Shown here piece after piece: positions 25,334 to 33,064 of a stretch of 39,087 nt of DNA. Numbering within the stretch: position 1 is the stretch's first letter; the number at the start of each line of letters is the position of its first letter. The notes beneath the pieces were generated by a model. It had not been told where the DNA came from and did not search any database. It saw nothing but the letters and a program-made list of their open reading frames with translations. Source of the DNA: Prevotella sp. UBA1378 (lineage in GTDB: Bacteria; Bacteroidota; Bacteroidia; Bacteroidales; Bacteroidaceae); the NCBI GenBank assembly GCA_002305505.1, contig DBRC01000022.1, forward strand, positions 8,088 through 47,174, read 5' to 3'. The position numbers and the translations under genes are program-made.

Positions 25334-27691
25334 CTATTGCTTCAGCAGCTTGAGTGCCTGCCGGGGTTTCATTACGTCGTTCACTTTCTCGGTGTATTCG
25401 CCGAGCTTCAGTGAGGCCGTGCCCTTGATGTCGCGGCTCGACGCCCCTACGCGGAAGGTGTAAGTGCCGGCCTCCGCGATCCACTGGCTGGTCGTTTCGT
25501 CGAACGAGGCCAGGTAGCGCTTGCCGATGGTCATCTTCAGCGTCTGGCTCTCTCCCGGCTTCAGTTCGTGCGTCTTTGCGAAAGCCTTCAGTTCGTGTTC
25601 GGGCTTCTGCAACCGGCCTTCGGGAGCCGACACGTAAACCTGCACCACCTCTTTGCCGCTCCTTTTGCCCGTATTCGTTACCGCCACCGTCACCTCGATG
25701 TTGTCGCCGCTGAGCTTTGCGGTCGGCTTGCCATAGGCAAAGGTGGTGTAGCTGAGGCCGAAGCCGAAGGGGTAAGCCACCTGCCGGCCGAAGGTGTCGA
25801 AGTAGCGGTAGCCCACGTAGATATCCTCCTCGTGGTTGGTGTAGTCGACGTCGCGGATGGGCGTGTTCCAGTCTTGCATGTTCTTATAGGTGTACATGTC
25901 GTAGCCTTGCGGGAAGTTTTTCGTAGAAGGGTGGTCGGTGGCGGCCACAGGCCATGTCATGGTGAGTTTCCCGCTGGGGTTAGCCTTTCCCGTAAGCACG
26001 TCGGCCACCGAGTTGCCTCCCTCCTCGCCCGGTTGCCATGCACAGAGGATGGCATCGGCGCGGTCGCGCCAAGATACCGTCTCCATCACCGAGCCCGAGT
26101 TGATGATGACGATGACCGGCTTCCCCTCGGCACGGAAGGCGTCGCTTACGCGGAATACCATGTCCTTCTCGACGTCCGTCAGGTTAAATTCCCCGTCGAT
26201 TTGCCGGTCCATTCCCTCCCCAGCCTGTCTGCCGATGGTGATGATGGCAGCATCGGCCAGTTTCACCTCGTGGTCTACACACCGCTTCGTAATCTCTATC
26301 TCGTCGAGTTTGGGTTGCCCTTGGTCGAGGAACCACATCATCGGGTTCTTGTCGGCCTTCAGTTTGGCCTTGGCGTATTGCACGTAGTTACGGTAGATTT
26401 CCGTCAGCAGTGGGGTAGTGGATATACCGATGTTCTTCAGTCCTTGCACCATGTCGACCACGTAAGGCACATTGACGCATCCCGAGCCTAAGCCCCCGCT
26501 GAGGAAGTCGTAAGAGTTGACGCCGAACAGCGCCACCGTCCCGATGCCGCTCAGCGGCAGCACGCCGTCGTTCTTCAGCAGCACCATTCCCTCGGTGGAG
26601 CTTTGCCGCGTGATGGCGGCATGCGCTTCCAGGTCGGGTTTGTTGGAGAACCGGTATCCCTTGAAGCGCGGTGTCTTCACGATGTATTCGAGCATGCGCC
26701 GCACGTTGCGGTCTACCTCGCCGATGCTGAGCCTCCCGCTTTCCACGCCCTCGATGATGTCCTGCACCTGTGCGGCGTAGCCCGGCATCATAAGGTCGTT
26801 GCCGGCGGCCACCTCTTGGGTGGTGGGCAGCTTCTGCCGCTTGCCTATCCAGTCGGTCATCACGATGCCCCTGAATCCCCATTCGTCGCGCAGGATGGTG
26901 GTGAGCAATGCCGTGTCGCCCTGTGCATACACCCCGTTGACGAGGTTGTACGACGACATCAGCGTCCACGGGTCTGCCTGGCGCACCATCATTTCGAATC
27001 CGCGCAGGTAGAGTTCGCGCAAGGCGCGTTGCGACAGCCGTTCGTCCACGCGTGTGCGGTCGCTTTCCTGCGAGTTCACGGCGAAGTGTTTTGCGCTCAC
27101 CCCCACGCCCTGGCTCTGTACGCCGAGCGTATAGGCGGTGCCGATGGCCCCTGTGACGAGTGGGTCTTCCGAGTAGTATTCGAAATTACGGCCGCAGAGC
27201 GGGTTGCGGTGCAGGTTCATTCCCGGGCCGAGGATGACGTCGCAGCCATATTCGAGCGCCTCGTTGCCGATGGCCCTGCCCACTTGCTGTACAAGTTCCG
27301 TGTTCCACGTAGAGGCCAGGCATGTGCCGATGGGGAATCCCGTGGCGAAGAATGTCTGTTCCGTCCCGTCGCGGCGTGCATCGATGTGTACGCCGGCCGG
27401 CCCGTCGGCCAGTACCGTGGCCGGTATGCCGAGCCGCTCGCAGGCCACGGTAGTGCCCGCAGCCCCGGCCACCAGCTTCTTCTGATGCCCCAGCATCGCT
27501 CCGCTGCCTGTGAATCCGTCATTTCCTCCGCCCACCAACAGTTGGGCTTTCTCTTCGAGCGTCATTGCCTGCAATACCTTGTCGATGTTGCCGGCCGACA
27601 ATTTCGGCTGTGCCGTTGTAGATGTCCCTGTCATGATTGCCATGCCGATTATAAATAAACTTTTTCCCATGATGTATTTTAAGTTAGTCAT
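25334..27691 (-). CDS. GH3 beta-glucosidase/beta-xylosidase family protein
   Basis: Second family 3 enzyme, 785 residues, exported (signal peptide ending about STTAQ; a second ATG at 27670 gives a shorter leader peptide and is equally possible). The N-terminal barrel has MTLEEKAQLLVGG at 43-55, the KHFAVN motif at 201-206 and nucleophile D280 in GIVMTDWIG. The second sandwich domain and a C-terminal fibronectin III domain are complete. It differs clearly from the 22742-25048 GH3, so it is not a recent duplicate. It is transcribed separately, with its own promoter at 27710-27717. Likely a periplasmic beta-glucosidase for the glucan products; other beta-linked substrates such as xylosides cannot be excluded. 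Confidence 0.92.
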   Translation of the reverse strand: MTNLKYIMGKSLFIIGMAIMTGTSTTAQPKLSAGNIDKVLQAMTLEEKAQLLVGGGNDGFTGSGAMLGHQKKLVAGAAGTTVACERLGIPATVLADGPAGVHIDARRDGTEQTFFATGFPIGTCLASTWNTELVQQVGRAIGNEALEYGCDVILGPGMNLHRNPLCGRNFEYYSEDPLVTGAIGTAYTLGVQSQGVGVSAKHFAVNSQESDRTRVDERLSQRALRELYLRGFEMMVRQADPWTLMSSYNLVNGVYAQGDTALLTTILRDEWGFRGIVMTDWIGKRQKLPTTQEVAAGNDLMMPGYAAQVQDIIEGVESGRLSIGEVDRNVRRMLEYIVKTPRFKGYRFSNKPDLEAHAAITRQSSTEGMVLLKNDGVLPLSGIGTVALFGVNSYDFLSGGLGSGCVNVPYVVDMVQGLKNIGISTTPLLTEIYRNYVQYAKAKLKADKNPMMWFLDQGQPKLDEIEITKRCVDHEVKLADAAIITIGRQAGEGMDRQIDGEFNLTDVEKDMVFRVSDAFRAEGKPVIVIINSGSVMETVSWRDRADAILCAWQPGEEGGNSVADVLTGKANPSGKLTMTWPVAATDHPSTKNFPQGYDMYTYKNMQDWNTPIRDVDYTNHEEDIYVGYRYFDTFGRQVAYPFGFGLSYTTFAYGKPTAKLSGDNIEVTVAVTNTGKRSGKEVVQVYVSAPEGRLQKPEHELKAFAKTHELKPGESQTLKMTIGKRYLASFDETTSQWIAEAGTYTFRVGASSRDIKGTASLKLGEYTEKVNDVMKPRQALKLLKQ

Positions 27692-27709
27692 TTTGCTGGT
27701 TTGTGTCTA

Positions 27710-27717
27710 CAAAATTA
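27710..27717 (-). promoter_or_regulatory. -7 promoter box of the minus-strand GH3 gene
   Basis: The minus strand reads TAATTTTG, matching TAnnTTTG, 18 bases before the ATG at 27691. It supports separate transcription of this gene from the upstream TPR gene. Confidence 0.5.
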
Positions 27718-27780
27718 GGGATTATTTCCTGTCGTTCCAAATGTTCACGGGAAAAACAATGTGCGAGTTAACAAATCAGC

Positions 27781-27796
27781 ATGTTAATATTAACAT
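27781..27796. promoter_or_regulatory. Perfect 16-base palindrome, candidate operator
   Basis: ATGTTAATATTAACAT is a perfect palindrome lying one base past the stop of the TPR regulator gene and about 64 bases upstream of the GH3 -7 box. A further GTTAAC is at 27767-27772. Its AT-rich composition and lack of T-run argue against a terminator and for a binding site of a dimeric regulator, placed as for an activator of the GH3 gene. Confidence 0.5.
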
Positions 27797-27797
27797 C

Positions 27798-29258
27798 TCA
27801 ACGCGCCGGGGGGCGGCGGCACCGCCGGTGTTCGAGCACCCCGGGGTCGAGCTTCTTGCCCAACCGGCTTTTCGTGGAGCGTATGGCCTGCTCCGAGCAG
27901 CAGAACGATGCGGCTTTTTGTGCGTCGGTACGGCCGTAGCGCTCCATGATGCAGAAGAAGGTCTCCTTGGGCGTGAGCGCATAAGCGGGATTCTCGATGA
28001 TGGCTGCCAGCTGGCGGTCGACGCCCCAGAGGGCATGGACGGCGCTGCGCTGTTCCTTCCGCCCCATCTGGCTGATGTTCTCGCCCCTTAGTATGGCGTA
28101 GAGCACGTCGATGCCCTGTTTTGTCCGCACCACCTCGTCGTAGAGCCCTTCCGCCGTATAGTCTTTGGGCAGTTTGTCTTTCAGTTCGTTTATCTCGGCC
28201 ATTTTGCTGTCGATGTTCCTTTTCAGTTCGTCGATGTGGGCGTTGCGCTGTTTGAGGATGTCGCCCATGTCGCTGCGTATCTCGGTTATCCGCTTGTTGT
28301 AGCGGGCGTATATGCGGCGTGTGTGGCGGTAATAACCTGTGCTGGTGATGGCGATGAGCAGCAGTAGCCCGATGATGGCGATGCTTAGTTGGAGCTTGGT
28401 TTCGGCCGACTGGCGCTCAATCACCTGGCGGTCGTATTTATTCTGTATGTTGATGATGTCGATATGCCGGCTTGACGAGTTGAGCGAATCGCCCAGTCGG
28501 TTGATTTCTTTTTGTATGCGGAGTGCATCCCGGTAGTCGCCGTGTTTTTCCTTATATTCGGCTTGCGCCGCTAACAAGTTGTGCCTGAGGGTGGCGTTCC
28601 CGTTCCGGGGCAGTATCCTCATCAGCATCATGGCTTTCTCGTCTTTATCCTGCTTGATGTAGATGTGGCAGAGCAGGGAAAGGGCATTGCCCATGGCCGA
28701 CGGGTCGCTGGCCAGCATGGCGGCGCGGTAGGCATGGCGTTCGGCTTCGGGCAGCGAGTCGCGGAGCATTTCGTAATAGGCTATGTTTTTCAGGATGACG
28801 GACTTCTGCCCCCGGTCGGCGTGTTTAAAGAGTTTCACCGCTTCGAGGTTCACCTGCCATGCCTCTTCATGGCGGTTCATGTTGTTCAGCGTGTTGGCTT
28901 GGTTCACGAGTACGTCGATGATGTACGCAGGCTTTCCGTGGTTCCGGGCATATATGAGCGCCTCCTGTTGGTAGTCGAGTGCCATCTCGTTGGCACCTGT
29001 TGTCTCGTTGATCCATCCGATGTATTGGCACACCTGGTAGCCCAGTTTGTCGTTGTCCAGCAGCGGCAGCAGTTGCTCCGCCTGTTTCAGCTGCAACATG
29101 GCTTTGCCCAGCTCGCTCCGTCCGATATACCAAAGCGCGCTGTCTATATATCCCTGTGTCTCCCTCTCGGCATTTCCGTTGCCTCCGTGAGGGCTTTCTT
29201 TGCTGCATGCTGTGCAGGCAAGGAGGGCGATGAAGGTGAGCAGCAGTGTTTGCTTCAT
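27798..29258 (-). CDS. Membrane-anchored TPR lipoprotein with C-terminal helix-turn-helix
   Basis: A 486-residue protein not matching a named gene I recognise, but of a type common in Bacteroidetes. It begins with a lipoprotein-like signal (LLACTAC, Cys 15 or 18). Residues about 30-260 are helical TPR repeats. A membrane helix spans 290-311, a coiled coil follows (about 315-365), and residues 428-470 (starting ALTPKETFFCIMERYG, then AIRSTKSRLGKKL) look like a LuxR-type helix-turn-helix. This gives a periplasmic sensor joined to a cytoplasmic DNA-binding end. The tail is Arg-rich and low in complexity. It lies upstream of GH3 on the same strand and may control it; the signal it senses is unknown. 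Confidence 0.8.
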   Translation of the reverse strand: MKQTLLLTFIALLACTACSKESPHGGNGNAERETQGYIDSALWYIGRSELGKAMLQLKQAEQLLPLLDNDKLGYQVCQYIGWINETTGANEMALDYQQEALIYARNHGKPAYIIDVLVNQANTLNNMNRHEEAWQVNLEAVKLFKHADRGQKSVILKNIAYYEMLRDSLPEAERHAYRAAMLASDPSAMGNALSLLCHIYIKQDKDEKAMMLMRILPRNGNATLRHNLLAAQAEYKEKHGDYRDALRIQKEINRLGDSLNSSSRHIDIINIQNKYDRQVIERQSAETKLQLSIAIIGLLLLIAITSTGYYRHTRRIYARYNKRITEIRSDMGDILKQRNAHIDELKRNIDSKMAEINELKDKLPKDYTAEGLYDEVVRTKQGIDVLYAILRGENISQMGRKEQRSAVHALWGVDRQLAAIIENPAYALTPKETFFCIMERYGRTDAQKAASFCCSEQAIRSTKSRLGKKLDPGVLEHRRCRRPPAR

Positions 29259-29286
29259 GCTGGCAGGTGTAAAGGCTTTTGTTGCA

Positions 29287-29294
29287 CAAAGGTA
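29287..29294 (-). promoter_or_regulatory. -7 promoter box of the TPR lipoprotein gene
   Basis: The minus strand reads TACCTTTG 28 bases upstream of the ATG at 29258, a good match to TAnnTTTG. Confidence 0.6.
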
Positions 29295-29508
29295 GCGGAA
29301 ATCTTTGAGACAGCAAAATGATTGGCGGGCTTTTTTGGTTGCGGGGGTAATGGGGAGGGGGTTTGATGGGATGATGGAGCCGGCAAGGAGCGGCGGAGGC
29401 GCGTCGCGTGCTGCAAAGGGTTTGTGTCAAAACAGCTGTGGCCTGAAATGTAAGCCATTGGTATCTCGTGCTTTATCTTTCCTGCTTGTGTCAGTTGGCG
29501 CAAGGCTA

Positions 29509-29539
29509 TTGCAAACGGCGGATATTCTGTTTATCTTTG
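29509..29539 (+). promoter_or_regulatory. Full promoter (-33 and -7) upstream of the TonB-domain gene
   Basis: TTG at 29509-29511 and TATCTTTG at 29532-29539 are separated by 20 bases, the spacing expected for the Bacteroidetes housekeeping promoter. Transcription should begin near 29546, over 100 bases before the coding start at 29652. The rest of the gap from 29295 to 29508 shows nothing I can support. Confidence 0.65.
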
Positions 29540-29575
29540 CATCGACAGACTTACCAATCGTCAAATCGGCGAAAT

Positions 29576-29634
29576 GCAGCCCGGCCTGCCATTGATTATT
29601 GGCATGGCGATGGCAGGCCGGCTGCGTTTTGCTT
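29576..29634 (+). terminator. Terminator-like hairpin in the leader of the TonB-domain gene
   Basis: A 15-16 base pair GC-rich stem with one bulged C is formed by 29576-29591 and 29611-29625, with a loop of about 19 bases, followed by GTTTTGCTTTT. On the plus strand this has the form of an intrinsic terminator, yet it lies between a strong promoter (29532) and the gene it would serve (29652). It could be an attenuator, or the end of a small RNA of roughly 85 bases. Confidence 0.6.
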
Positions 29635-29651
29635 TTAAAAACAAAAACAGT

Positions 29652-30068
29652 ATGAAGACAATTCTATTAGCTGTAGCAAGTATTGCAATGTATATATGTT
29701 GCGCAGAGGCAACGGTCGTGGAGATAATGCCCCAGTTTCCCGGAGGAGCCGGGGCACTGGCTGAGTTTATACGTGATACCGGCATCTATCCTGAAGACGC
29801 CGTAAGGGGCAGTGTGGAGGGGCGCGTAGTGGTGACCTTTACCGTCGATACCCTCGGCAATGTGTGCAATCCGAGAGTGGTGCGCCCCGTGCATGCGTCG
29901 CTCGACGCCGAGGCGCTGAGGGTTGTGAACAGCATGCCCCGCTGGATTCCCGGAACGATGATGGGCCGGGCGGTGAAGATGAGATTCGTCCTCCCGGTGC
30001 TTTTCCTGCTCGACCCGGCGCGTGCCAAGAAAAACCAGCAGCCGATAGTGCCGCAGGGAAAACGTTGA
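29652..30068 (+). CDS. Secreted TonB C-terminal domain protein
   Basis: A 138-residue protein consisting of a signal peptide (about 1-20, MKTILLAVASIAMYICCAEA) and a single TonB C-terminal domain. The conserved pattern starts FPGGAGALAEFI, then VEGRVVVTFTVDTLGNVCNPRVVRPVHASLDAEALRVV and MPRWIPG. True TonB proteins have an uncleaved N-terminal anchor and a long Pro-rich linker; both are missing here. It may act as a free periplasmic domain binding a TonB box or another partner, but its role is unknown. The start is chosen at 29652 because earlier in-frame Met codons lie inside the leader hairpin. Confidence 0.8.
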   Translation: MKTILLAVASIAMYICCAEATVVEIMPQFPGGAGALAEFIRDTGIYPEDAVRGSVEGRVVVTFTVDTLGNVCNPRVVRPVHASLDAEALRVVNSMPRWIPGTMMGRAVKMRFVLPVLFLLDPARAKKNQQPIVPQGKR

Positions 30069-30114
30069 CGTCTGACAATAAATAGGTATTTTAACCGCTT
30101 TTATGCCGTATTTA

Positions 30115-30146
30115 TTTGGTGGTACCGCCGAATTAGCGTAACTTTG
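30115..30146 (+). promoter_or_regulatory. Promoter of gpmI
   Basis: TTTG at 30115-30118 and TAACTTTG at 30139-30146 are spaced by 20 bases, a near-perfect Bacteroidetes promoter. The expected start is near 30153, giving a leader of about 30 bases to the ATG at 30183 and ruling out upstream start codons. Confidence 0.7.
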
Positions 30147-30182
30147 CATCGCGAAATTCGAATTTTAAAACATCAAGTTATT

Positions 30183-31736
30183 ATGGCAAGGAAAGCTTTA
30201 TTGATGATCCTCGATGGATGGGGCATCGGAAAACATGGTGCCGGTGATGTTATCTATAACACACCGACACCGTATCTTGATTATCTGAAGGCCGTTTCGG
30301 CACACTCACAGTTGAAGGCCAGCGGCGAAGACGTGGGCCTGCCCGACGGGCAAATGGGCAACTCGGAGGTGGGACACCTCAATATCGGCGCCGGGCGCAT
30401 CGTTTATCAGGATTTGGTGAAAATCAACCGCGCTTGCAAGGACGGTTCCATCATGAAGAACCCCGGGGTGGTGAGCGCTTACTCATACGCACAGCAGACA
30501 GGGAAGAAGCTCCACCTGATGGGGCTTACCTCCGACGGCGGCGTGCACTCGTCGCTCGACCATCTGTTCAAACTGGTTGAAATAGGCAAGGAATACGGGC
30601 TGAAGAACATGTTCGTACACTGCTTCATGGATGGGCGTGACACCGACCCGAAGAGCGGTGCAGGCTTCATCGGGCAGCTTGACGGCGTCTGCCGGAAGAA
30701 CGGCGCCGCCATCGCCAGTATCGTGGGGCGTTTTTATGCCATGGACCGCGACAAGCGTTGGGACCGTGTGAAAGAGGCCTACGACTTGCTCGTGGAAGGC
30801 AAGGGCAAAAAAGCCGGCGACATGGTGAAGGCCATGGAGGAAAGCTATGCCGAAGGCGTGACCGACGAGTTCATCAAGCCTATCAGCAATTCGGCCGTAA
30901 ACGGCACTATCGAGGAGGGCGACGTGGTGATTTTCTTCAATTACCGCAACGACCGCGCCAAGGAACTGACCGCCGTGCTTACACAGCAGGACATGCCGGA
31001 AGCTGGCATGCACACCGTGAAAGGGCTGCAGTTCTACTGCATGACGCCTTACGACGCCAACTTCAAGGACGTCCACATCCTCTTCCCGAAAGAGAACGTG
31101 GAGGATACGCTGGGCGAATACCTGAGCAAGCAGGGCAAGAAACAGCTGCACACGGCCGAGACGGAAAAGTATGCCCACGTGACATTCTTCTTCAACGGCG
31201 GCCGCGAGAAGCCTTTCGAGGGCGAGGACCGCATCTTGGTCCCGTCGCCAAAGGTGGCCACTTACGACTTGAAGCCGGAGATGAGTGCCTACGAGGTGAA
31301 AGACAAGCTGGTGGCAGCCATCGGCACGCAGGAGTACGACTTTATCGTGGTCAACTTCGCCAATGGCGACATGGTGGGGCATACGGGCGTATACAATGCC
31401 ATCGCCAAAGCCGTGCATGCTGTCGACAACTGCGTGCGGGAGGTGATAGAGACAGCTAAGAAAAACGGCTACGAGGCCATTATCATCGCCGACCACGGCA
31501 ATGCCGACAATGCCATCAACGAAGACGGCACGCCGAATACGGCCCATTCGCTGAATCCCGTCCCCTTTATTTACGTGACGGACAACAATTCGGCAACCGT
31601 GAAAGACGGACGGCTGGCCGATGTGGCTCCTTCCATCCTGCACATCATGGGGCTGGAGCAGCCTGCCGACATGACCGGGGAGAACCTGATAGAAGACAAC
31701 CTTATAGGCCAGGACACAAAGGCAACGGGCTATTAA
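30183..31736 (+). CDS. gpmI: 2,3-bisphosphoglycerate-independent phosphoglycerate mutase
   Basis: Cytoplasmic glycolytic enzyme that interconverts 3- and 2-phosphoglycerate through a phosphoserine intermediate using two Mn ions. The 517-residue length fits the family. D11 (ILDGWG) and S61 (MGNSEVGHLNIGAGR) form the phosphatase metal and nucleophile site; HCFMDGRDTDP, the GRFYAMDRD motif and the C-terminal metal motif ADHGNADN are intact. The ATG at 30183 is preferred because a TTG at 30144 lies within the promoter. It probably forms a transcript with ung, 30 bases downstream. Housekeeping gene. Confidence 0.97.
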   Translation: MARKALLMILDGWGIGKHGAGDVIYNTPTPYLDYLKAVSAHSQLKASGEDVGLPDGQMGNSEVGHLNIGAGRIVYQDLVKINRACKDGSIMKNPGVVSAYSYAQQTGKKLHLMGLTSDGGVHSSLDHLFKLVEIGKEYGLKNMFVHCFMDGRDTDPKSGAGFIGQLDGVCRKNGAAIASIVGRFYAMDRDKRWDRVKEAYDLLVEGKGKKAGDMVKAMEESYAEGVTDEFIKPISNSAVNGTIEEGDVVIFFNYRNDRAKELTAVLTQQDMPEAGMHTVKGLQFYCMTPYDANFKDVHILFPKENVEDTLGEYLSKQGKKQLHTAETEKYAHVTFFFNGGREKPFEGEDRILVPSPKVATYDLKPEMSAYEVKDKLVAAIGTQEYDFIVVNFANGDMVGHTGVYNAIAKAVHAVDNCVREVIETAKKNGYEAIIIADHGNADNAINEDGTPNTAHSLNPVPFIYVTDNNSATVKDGRLADVAPSILHIMGLEQPADMTGENLIEDNLIGQDTKATGY

Positions 31737-31766
31737 GCCCCGCGCCTTTGCGGATATAGACAAAGG

Positions 31767-32432
31767 ATGGACGTAGCGATAGAACAGAGCTGGAAAGAGC
31801 ACGTAGGGGCGGAGTTCGACAAGCAGTACTTTGTCGGCCTGGCCGGCTTCGTGCGTTCGGAATATGCGCATCATACATGTTATCCGCCGGGTAAGCTGAT
31901 ATTCAATGCCTTCAACTTGTGCCCGTTCGACCGGGTGAAAGTAGTGATTATCGGGCAAGACCCTTATCACGAGCCGGGCCAGGCCCACGGGCTGAGTTTC
32001 TCCGTGAATGAAGGAGTGGCATTCCCGCCCTCGCTCATCAATATATTTAAGGAGATAGAACTCGACCTCGGGACGCCGGTGCCAAAGTCGGGCGACCTCA
32101 CGCGCTGGGCCGCCCAAGGAGTGCTCTTGCTCAATGCCACGCTCACCGTGCGGGCTCATCAGGCTGCGTCGCACCAGCGCAAGGGATGGGAGGAGTTTAC
32201 CGATGCAGCCATCAGGGCGCTCAGTGCCGACCGTGAGCACCTCGTTTTCATCCTGTGGGGCGGTTATGCGCGCAGCAAGGCGCCGCTCATCGACGCGTCG
32301 AAACACCTGATTCTGCAGTCGGTGCATCCCTCGCCGCTCAGTGCCAACCGCGGCGGATGGTTCGGTAACCATCATTTCTCGAGAGCGAACGCATACCTGA
32401 GACAAAACGGAATAGAGCCTGTACAATGGTAA
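31767..32432 (+). CDS. ung: Uracil-DNA glycosylase
   Basis: Removes uracil from DNA to start base excision repair, acting in the cytoplasm. The 221-residue protein has the water-activating motif GQDPYH (63-68, D65) and the DNA-intercalation motif HPSPLS beginning at H187, plus GVLLLNATLTVR and the FILWGGYA strand. All belong to family 1 UDG. The start is preceded by AAAGG directly upstream. It overlaps the DUF3109 gene by 7 bases, which points to translational coupling. Confidence 0.97.
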   Translation: MDVAIEQSWKEHVGAEFDKQYFVGLAGFVRSEYAHHTCYPPGKLIFNAFNLCPFDRVKVVIIGQDPYHEPGQAHGLSFSVNEGVAFPPSLINIFKEIELDLGTPVPKSGDLTRWAAQGVLLLNATLTVRAHQAASHQRKGWEEFTDAAIRALSADREHLVFILWGGYARSKAPLIDASKHLILQSVHPSPLSANRGGWFGNHHFSRANAYLRQNGIEPVQW

Positions 32433-33064
32433 ACCCGCATGCCAAGATTCCCCCCATCTTCCAGATAGGGGACGTGTTGCTGTCTTCGGAAATCCTGACG
32501 GAGAACTTCTGTTGCGACCTTGATGCCTGCAAGGGGCAGTGTTGCGTGGAAGGCGATGCCGGCGCACCGCTTACGCCCGACGAACTGGGCTGCATCGAGG
32601 CGGCGCTCGACACCGTATGGGGCGACCTTTCCGCTTCGGCGCAGGCGGTCATCGACAAGCAGGGGGTGGCCTACACAGACCAGGAAGGCGACTTGGTGAC
32701 GAGCATCGTGGGGGGGAAGGACTGTGTGTTCACCTGCCACGAGGGCGGCTGTTGCCTTTGTGCTCTCGAAAAGGCCTACCGCGCCGGGGCGGCCGGTTTC
32801 TGCAAACCCATCAGCTGTGCCCTCTATCCCATACGGGAGAAGCGGTTCCCGAACGGTACGGTGGGCATTGCATACAACCGCTGGGACATCTGCCGCGATG
32901 CCATAAAGAAAGGCAACGAACTGTCGTTGCCTATATACAGGTTCCTCGAAGGGCCGCTGACGCGCCGTTTCGGTGCTGCATGGTACAAGGAGCTGTGCGA
33001 GGTGGCGGCGGAGCTGCTCACGACTTGCGGTAGCCCGACGGGCTCATCCCCACATGCTCCTTGA
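32426..33064 (+). CDS. DUF3109 family cysteine-rich protein
   Basis: Conserved 212-residue protein of unknown function found widely in Bacteroidetes. It is rich in paired cysteines: C29, C30, C35, C39, C40 at the front, then C100, C104, C109, C110, C112, C126, C131 and C156. This pattern suggests a metal site, possibly an iron-sulfur or zinc cluster as in related YkgJ-like proteins. No signal peptide, so cytoplasmic. It overlaps ung by 7 bases. Its last 16 codons overlap the convergent AraC gene, and the tail (TTCGSPTGSSPHAP) looks unstructured, as if the reading frame was extended into the neighbour. Confidence 0.87.
   Translation: MVNPHAKIPPIFQIGDVLLSSEILTENFCCDLDACKGQCCVEGDAGAPLTPDELGCIEAALDTVWGDLSASAQAVIDKQGVAYTDQEGDLVTSIVGGKDCVFTCHEGGCCLCALEKAYRAGAAGFCKPISCALYPIREKRFPNGTVGIAYNRWDICRDAIKKGNELSLPIYRFLEGPLTRRFGAAWYKELCEVAAELLTTCGSPTGSSPHAP

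Noticed and set aside
25334..27691. Second GH3 as a duplicate of the first
   Set aside because: The two differ in N-terminal motifs, length and sequence throughout; no tandem-duplication trace is seen.
30483..32567. Minus-strand 694-residue reading frame opposite gpmI and ung
   Set aside because: Both genes on the other strand are certain housekeeping genes with all motifs; the antisense product has no recognisable features.
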